Below are positions 57,681-64,000 of a DNA stretch of 64,000 bases, in pieces. Position 1 is the first letter of the stretch, and each line of letters begins with the position of its first letter. Origin of the DNA: Annona cherimola (lineage: Eukaryota > Streptophyta > Magnoliopsida > Magnoliales > Annonaceae). The stretch is from contig CM059977.1 in the NCBI GenBank assembly GCA_030490835.1, positions 36,105,676 to 36,169,675 of the forward strand. Direction: 5' to 3'. A program made the position numbers and the translations under genes. The notes beneath the pieces were generated by a model. It was not told where the DNA came from. It worked only from the letters and a program-made list of their open reading frames with translations, and ran no database searches.

Positions 57681-59030
57681 TCAATTCTCTTAACAAGTGC
57701 ACAAGTTATGAATTATAATATTCAAAATATTAACCTTACATAGAATTCGGGATTTAAGATGTTGCTTTCAAACATTTATATCAATACCAAGAGAATAGAG
57801 TGGAGTTGAAGGAAGAATAACGAAGTAAGAAAAGCGAATTTTAAGAACATAGAACATGGATTAAAATCAAGGAAAGAGAGCATGAGGGTCTAAAGTTTCA
57901 TATACGACATTAACAATGGATATGCGGAGCGTCTATTTAATTCGGATATTATTTATTAAAGGAGAACTAACTCTAAACTATTCTTGCACATTTTCTCAAA
58001 ACCTATAAGGTGTAATCCTAATTTTCTTAACTATCTATTCTCATAGGATTAAGTCAATTAGAATTTATTAAGTTCTATGCCCGTTCGTGGAATTTCTCAA
58101 AATCATCACGCGTATTCTTATGGTCTAGATTTCCAGGCTTAATATCTTGATTATCATATATTAGACTTTCACCTCTTAATTCCTTAACTCGATATATGAG
58201 AATCATTACTAAAATTCAAGTTTAAATACTAAGCAAGCCTTAAAATCATAAGATATTAAATTGACACAAAATATCCTTTATAAATCAAACAAAACCATAA
58301 TATTTGCTATGTTATATGAATGTTACATCCTAAACCCTAAATCAAAGATTTAGCCTAGCACATTTAAGATCAAACATAAAACAATATTGTATCTCAAATT
58401 CATCTCAAACACAATAATTAAAGTAAAAGAAAAAAAAAACTTATTTGTTAGAAGCTTCAACAGTGTCTTGAATACTTCAAGTAGCTTGCCATCTTGCTTC
58501 TCACCTGATGCTTTTCATCTTTTTTGGCTCTCGAACCTTAACTCTAGCTCCGAGGACATTGCAAGATGCCTTTGGACATGTGCAACAAGCATTTATGTAT
58601 AGGTTCTTTGAAATTTATGCAAACAAAGTTCGACACAAACCGAAAGCGCATGGTCAGGTGCCCACATGGTTTGAACCGTATGAGTCTCTAGACCTTGATT
58701 TATGTTCGAAATTTTTGGTAGTTGTGCCTTGACATGCCTTGAACCATGTCTTAATTTCTCCGACACGTTTTAAACCATTTTATCTCTATTTTGCCTCCTT
58801 TTGAATCTTCCAATTCATCAAATTACATGAATCTCTATTCTCATACTTCAATTTTCCAAGAATTATGTGTGTTTTACACAGATTTCACCTAAATTTGCAC
58901 AAACTGATCAATTGTAAGTGTCTTGCACTAAACAAAGCAAATTCTATCATTAAATCTCACAAAATGACAATTTGATCAATATTTTGATTATTAAATCATC
59001 TAATATATGGGGAATAAACTTGACATAACA
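57681..59030. other. Intergenic, repeat-like but unclassified
   Basis: Begins TTCTCTTAACAAGTGCACAAG and ends near GTGTCTTGCACTAAACAAAGC. The first part contains CTATTCTCATAGGATTAAGTC and GGTCTAGATTTCCAGGCTTAATATC, which looks like an old dispersed repeat. Two short ORFs at 58387-58732 have no recognisable product. A fragment of a Tourist-like body lies at 59032-59130. Confidence 0.35.
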
Positions 59031-59160
59031 ATTACTTTATTTTTCAATCATTCCTCCACAATTACTTATACAATTATTATGTCTATCATAACACATTACT
59101 TCTCTCATTTTAAAAATTTTTATACCAAAGTTATTTCATGTATTTTACTTAAGTTATTTC

Positions 59161-60943
59161 TATTGTGAACTCAATTAGCAAATCAAGTACAATCCATATT
59201 TTGATTATTGTCAATCTAAATTTGAGAATTTAAAGGTATTAACAAGTGTGTTGAAATGTTTTAAGTTAAAGATCTTCAAATGCAAGTCATGACAAATCAA
59301 GTCGTAGAGTCAAGTTGATTCAAGCATTAACTTAGGTCAAGTCGATACCCAAGTAGACTCTAAGATCGATTTCAATAGTCATTTTTCTGTCTGAGTTGAA
59401 ATTGCGGATGTGTGAGCACGCAGAGTTGCAACCGAAGTCAACTTCACATGCGAATTAGGTCAAGTCGCAACCCAAATCGACTCAGCACATGACTTAGAAG
59501 GCTTCAAGCCTTCGATGGAGAATTTGAAGAAATCAAATCGCATCAAATTGCATCCCAAGTTGACTCCCACGTGCGACTTGAATAAAGTCTTAACTCGAGT
59601 CGACTCAACTATGCGACTTAGGCTACATAAGTGTAAGAATGAAGATTTTTGAAGAAGTTAAGTCACATACCTAAGTCGTGTCCACCTGTGACTTGGGTCA
59701 AGTTGCAAGTCAAGTTGACTTCTAGTGCTCGACTTAAACACGAAAAACTCAAAACAAGTAGAATTAAGTTCAAAGATCAACCAATTAAGTTCAAGCAACA
59801 CGTATCTTGAATAATTAAAGACAAATGCCACAAATTGAAGATCAAGCTACAATGGATTAATGTCTAAGGCATATAACTCAAAGCAAAAAAGGCTATGTCC
59901 TAAGATTGAAGAAGAATTGAGTCAAAGAGAACTTAAATATGAATATATTAGAGCACAAAGATTAGGACACTAAATTTGTGAAGCTTTGAAGTTTCAAAGA
60001 AGACATTGTACAATGAAATTGCAACCTAAGTTGACTTTACTTGCGACTTGAGTCAGGTCCCAGATCAAGTTGACCTCAACATGGAACTTGAAGCTGAAGA
60101 GAAAGAGACAATCACTCGAAAAGGAAATGAGGAGACCGAAGTTGCAACTCAAGTCGATTCTAGCCAGCGACCTCAATGAAGTTGTAATTGAAGTCGACTT
60201 CAGATGCGACTTGACTCGTAACAATCGGAAAAATTCGAACTTTGACGAATCTAATATTTGTCACCTACCTTTTAACATTCAAAATAACTTCTCTATTTAA
60301 AGCATGACAAGAGAAATTATGAAGGTTAGCTAGAATATTCATCGAGCATTCACTTCTCTCTTACAAGCAATTGAGTGTCTATTAACTGCTCTACTGAGAA
60401 AAACTTCATTATTCACTGCACGAGCAACGACAAGTCATCAATCTCAAGCTTTATAGAGTTCTTCCATGTGCTGATATTTTTTCTACACAATCCGTAATGT
60501 ATAGAACTGTCTCTTAACTTTTTTTCCATTTGTACTTGGTTTGGCGTTAGAGACCAACGCTAATAAAGATAAGTAGACCAACACTACATAAAGATAAGTA
60601 GTGTACAATTGGAATAAGACTCACTGTTTACTTATGTTGTGATGTAAAGGCCTCTTAGAGTTATAATCTAGAAAAGAGCAAGGACTCTAATTATATCTCT
60701 GTTGACATAGTGGATCCAAGACACAAGGGTGTATTCATGGGAGAGCGGAGTAAGGAGAATTGTCCCAAACCACTATAATTTCTTATATTTGCTATTTGTG
60801 ATATTGCTTTCTCTATTACTCTCTATGTTTTTCATTCAAGGGGACTAAAATCATCAGGGGTTCAGTTCTATTTTTCAAAAAAAATTTAAAAGAACCCAAT
60901 TCACCCCTCCTCTTTTAGTTTTGTCATAAACTCAAGACTAACA
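59161..60943 (-). mobile_element. Second solo LTR of the same family, inverted and degenerate
   Basis: Minus-strand copy of the 53535-55230 LTR. On that strand it starts TGTTAGTCTTGAG, then AAAAGAGGAGGGGTGAATTGGGTT and TATAGTGGTTTGGGACAATTCTCC, with the AAGTCG/GTCGACT repeats at 59290-60210, and ends GTTCACAATA. The flanks ATTTC (59156-59160) and GTTTC (60944-60948) look like a 5-bp target duplication with one change. More diverged than copy 1 and 1783 bp long. Confidence 0.7.
59290..60210 (-). repeat. Diverged GTCGACTT minisatellite inside the second LTR
   Basis: Same repeat family as at 54240-55110 but with many substitutions (AAGTTGACTT, AAGTCGACTTCAG, GTCGCAACCCAA). About ten recognisable units. 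Confidence 0.65.
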
Positions 60944-60948
60944 GTTTC

Positions 60949-61159
60949 ATCTTTACATGTTTTCTAATATCAAAAGTGATTGCTCACAAGAGAGAGCTAA
61001 TCTCCAACTTTATTAACCTTCTAAGTTAAATTTTCTCTTGCACTACAATTGAACATACCACAAATTCAGCTTCTATATTTAATAGAGCTACATAGGTCTA
61101 TTTCTTATTGCTCCATGAGATAACATAATTATTCGATAAGAAAGTATATCCTAATGAGT
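60949..61159. other. Intergenic, no feature recognised
   Basis: AT-rich; nothing recognised. Confidence 0.35.
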
Positions 61160-61622
61160 AAATATAATGTATATTTACTAAAATAGGTTAGTAAAATATA
61201 CTTCATTTAAAATGAATTTTGGCATTTATAAAAATATTTTTCTAAAATAATAATATTTTTTGCAAGAGTTTCCAAAATGATAGAAAAACTACAGTTATGC
61301 ATAAAAATTATATATGTGCAATTTTTTTATTGATTCTTATTTTGTTAATATAATTAATAATAAGTAATGTGAGAATTTTAAAAGAAAATGAGAACGAAAT
61401 TAAAGAATATGCTTATAACTTAAATAAATAAATTAGGTAGAGCGGGTTAGGATTTTTTAAGTTGGGACATGGTTGACCCATCCTGACCATATTTTTGAAT
61501 TTAGATTAAAATTTTTGATCCATCCCTATATCAAGTAAAAAAACATCGATTTAACTTGATAAAAAAAGGTCGGGTCATGTGCGGGCAACGAGTTGACCCA
61601 CCCTAATTTTCACCCCTATGTA
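61160..61622 (-). mobile_element. hAT-like element copy related to 28682-29244
   Basis: On the minus strand it begins TAGGGGTGAAAATTAGGGTG, then AAATTCAAAAATATGGTCAGGATGGGT, CTTTTAAAATTCTCAC and AATCAATAAAAAAATTG, in the same order as the nested element in the LINE. The distal terminus is not preserved. Confidence 0.6.
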
Positions 61623-61825
61623 TAACATTAGTGATAACTTTGATGACTATGAGAGGTGAAATTGGCTTAATCATCGTAAGTCATTCATACCTGGCATCAT
61701 TCGGTGCTTAGCTAATCAATGACAAACACATTACTTAGTGAAATATCTAAAAAGATGATTACAAATCTCCCTCTAACACTAGACATTTGTCATCTCTAGT
61801 TAAGTCATATATAAAAGCAATATAG

Positions 61826-61851
61826 CCCCCCCCCCCCCCCCCCCCCCCCCC
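61826..61851 (+). repeat. Poly(C) tract of 26 nt
   Basis: Uninterrupted C-run between TATAG and AAAGATTGG. Such runs are rare in AT-rich plant DNA, and the length may be inaccurate because homopolymers are error-prone in sequencing. Confidence 0.85.
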
Positions 61852-61966
61852 AAAGATTGGAGTTGAATCTACTCAAAACCTCTTTAAAGAACCATTCCTC
61901 GGAGAGGGGGGGAGGAGGATTATACAACAAGAGAAATCATTCAACCTTATATTTTTAAATTTACGG

Positions 61967-62238
61967 GCATGTTTGTTTTAATGAAAAATTTTCAAATTAA
62001 AAATTTTCATTCTCTATAACTATCATATTTTAAAATTAGTTCTTCACATCTTCTTATATGACTACTCTATTTTTGGTCATTTCTAAATAATTACTCATAT
62101 AATTAACCTATCTATTTTAACTGTACACCTCATCATTACCCTTATCATATCATATTGTATCTTTTTTTTTTTATCAATTTAACAATTTTTACATAAAAAA
62201 CTTTTCATTCAAAAGTTTTATCACCTCCATAATACACT
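61967..62238 (+). mobile_element. Tourist-like MITE (family A)
   Basis: GGGCATGTTTGTTTTAATG at the left, TTATCACCTCCATAATACACTC at the right, with the internal blocks in the usual order (AACCTATCTATTTTAAC, CATCATTACCCTTATC). Confidence 0.7.
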
Positions 62239-62559
62239 CTATGTACTAATAACTGAGAATAGTGAAATTTTAACCTCATTGGGCCTACATTTTTTGGTGA
62301 TATTATATTCATACATTACTCTTTTTGACATAAATCCTGCATTTACTCATTAAACGTTATCTTTGATAATTTAAGTATTTAATTTGGTTATGCCAAGTCT
62401 AGGATCAAAGTTTAGTCTTATTAATAGTTATTTAAGTAAGCTTCATAGCTTGAACTTGGGCATAACCCACCAGTTTTACTGAGGGGATGTGTGTGTATTT
62501 TTATATTTAAATTCAAGGGGAGCAGTGGGACTCCTTGTAACGGATTATAAAAAAAAGTA

Positions 62560-62791
62560 AATTTATAGTAGAATTATAATTTGTTAATGATATCAAATTA
62601 TAATTTTCAAATTTAGTATCAAAGACCATTTTTTAGAGAATTGATTTGAAGATTGAATCAAAATCAAGCTGATCTTAAAAAATGAGGTAGAATAGGCCTA
62701 AAATTGACTAACTAAAAATAAAATAAGATAAGAGCTTTCTGAAATATGGTAAGGGTAAGGTTCACTTCAGACTGGATCTATGCACCCCTAC
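62560..62791. repeat. hAT-like repeat remnant (GTGCAACTTGGG family)
   Basis: Ends TAAGGTTCACTTCAGACTGGATCTATGCACCCCTAC and resembles the 3' part of the 33410-33968 element. 5' part missing. Confidence 0.45.
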
Positions 62792-62974
62792 TTGAAGGAG
62801 GTATGAATGAGATAAAATGTTCCATTCCTAAGACAAACTTTTTAAATTTCTAATATAATTTTTATTTTCCAATACAATTTTGTCCATTTTCAATACTACT
62901 TACGTTATTAATTATACAAGCTACTTGAATGCTTTCAAATAACCTCTATGTTGTCATAGGTTTTTGTAAAATAT

Positions 62975-63007
62975 TGAAAAAAAAAAAAATAATAATAATA
63001 ATAATAT
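62975..63007. repeat. Poly(A) followed by (AAT)n microsatellite
   Basis: An A-run of about 13 nt, then TAATAATAATAATAATA. Confidence 0.8.
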
Positions 63008-63159
63008 TTTAAGTTGACTGGTCAAAATTCACGTGGGACATCCTATGTGGCAAGGGTAGACCTTTTGACCAACTGGGCTAAATGGGTAATAATGGGCCCT
63101 GCTCAATTATTATTTAAATATACTTCGAGTTATATTTTTATTTTTATTTTTGAAAGTTA

Positions 63160-63300
63160 TTTTAGCAACCCGTGTAGCTTGGTTGGCATACAAGTAGTCT
63201 AGTGGTCTTAGAGGTCTAGGATTCGAGTGGAGGGTTTCGTAAAAAAAATTATTTTTTGCAATTTTACCTTCTCAGGCAGTGAGCCCCACAGGATAAGATA
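63160..63300 (+). repeat. tRNA-derived SINE remnant
   Basis: TAGCTTGGTTGG (A box), then TAGTCTAGTGGTCTTAGAGG, then GGATTCGAGTGG (B box), spaced as in RNA polymerase III promoters, followed by GTAAAAAAAATT and a CAGGCAGTGAGCCCCACAGG tail. Anticodon arm and acceptor stem do not fold as a tRNA. Confidence 0.6.
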
Positions 63301-64000
63301 AGATAAATATTCCACTGAATAAGATGAGATTAGAATTGAAATTTAAGTTAAAAATAATAATATTTTATCTTTTATTCGTTCCCCAGAGTTTTAGAAAATC
63401 TACGGGAGAATTTTTATAAATTGGGTTTGGGAGTTGATGAATTTAGGTATAGAGCATCCGTAGGAGGAGAATTTTTGATAAAGCAGAGTCGCGTGAAAAG
63501 AGGACTTGTATAAGTTGTGATGGCTACATAGAACTAGGAAAATTAATCTTGGATTTTCAAAAAATTAGTAAAATTAAGTAATACGGTTAGGCATGATTGA
63601 AAAAAAAAATATATATATATACAACAATAAAGTGTCTAAATGAATTTTTATGAATTTTCAAGAAAGAATTGGGAAATCTTGAAATATACCAAATAAAATT
63701 ATTTAAATTCATGGACTTTTTGGAAAAAATTAAAATAAATCAAAAAAATTTATATTAATTAGGAGTTCCAATTAGTGGCTTATATTCATTTAAAGTGTTT
63801 TTTTAAATAAAAACATAAAATCCAATTTGACCAAAGAACGGTCCTGTTGTAATTAAAAAACATACATAAATTTTTCTATTATTATAATTACTAGACCAAA
63901 CAACGGTCCAGTAAGATTATAAAAAAAAACCAATGTCCAGTTAGCGTTAAAAAAATTTAATGTCATGTACTACATTTAAATAGATATTGTAAATTATATA
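63301..64000. other. Window end, no gene
   Basis: AT-rich. A short (AT)n run lies at about 63608-63622. Two near repeats of CCAAAGAACGGTCC/CCAAACAACGGTCC occur at about 63831 and 63896. Nothing else recognised. Confidence 0.4.

Noticed and set aside
63160..63240. Possible tRNA gene
   Set aside because: A and B boxes are present but the arms do not pair and a SINE-like tail follows; a SINE remnant explains it better.

Overview
This is nuclear DNA from a flowering plant. It is AT-rich, with two long intron-rich genes of plant type and dense layers of plant transposon families (Tourist-like and hAT-like MITEs, an RTE-clade LINE, tRNA-derived SINEs, solo LTRs, long-LTR fragments). The two gene models are typical of angiosperms. 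I could not fix the lineage further; it does not look like a grass. Layout: 1-2455 is packed with MITEs. 2548-11087 holds two diverged head-to-tail copies of one ~4-4.5 kb long-LTR-like repeat without coding capacity. 11481-12447 is an inverted-repeat element ending about 160 bp before the first gene. 12611-19374 (+) is a complete 10-exon gene for an organellar RluA-type RNA pseudouridine synthase (492 aa). 19375-21838 is the spacer between two convergent genes and carries a ~1 kb inverted-repeat element with another repeat nested in it. 21839-52445 (-) is a complete 11-exon MRG (chromodomain plus MRG domain) histone-mark reader of 318 aa, stretched over 30.6 kb by its introns. Its last intron (8.6 kb) contains a 3.7 kb RTE LINE with a 13-bp target duplication, and that LINE in turn carries a 563-bp hAT-like element with an 8-bp target duplication. 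52446-64000 has no gene: it holds the MRG promoter, an inverted-repeat element split by a 1696-bp solo LTR with a perfect 5-bp duplication, a second degenerate inverted copy of that LTR, SINE and MITE remnants, and simple repeats. The two genes do not form a pathway. One modifies organellar RNA; the other reads H3K4/H3K36 methylation in the nucleus. Exon boundaries were derived by hand from GT/AG sites, reading frame and protein-family continuity; every junction keeps frame. I found no convincing new biological system. The most informative signals are the nested insertions, the GTCGAC-rich repeats inside the solo LTRs, a near-perfect foldback in an MRG intron, and the risk of misannotating the MRG C-terminus.
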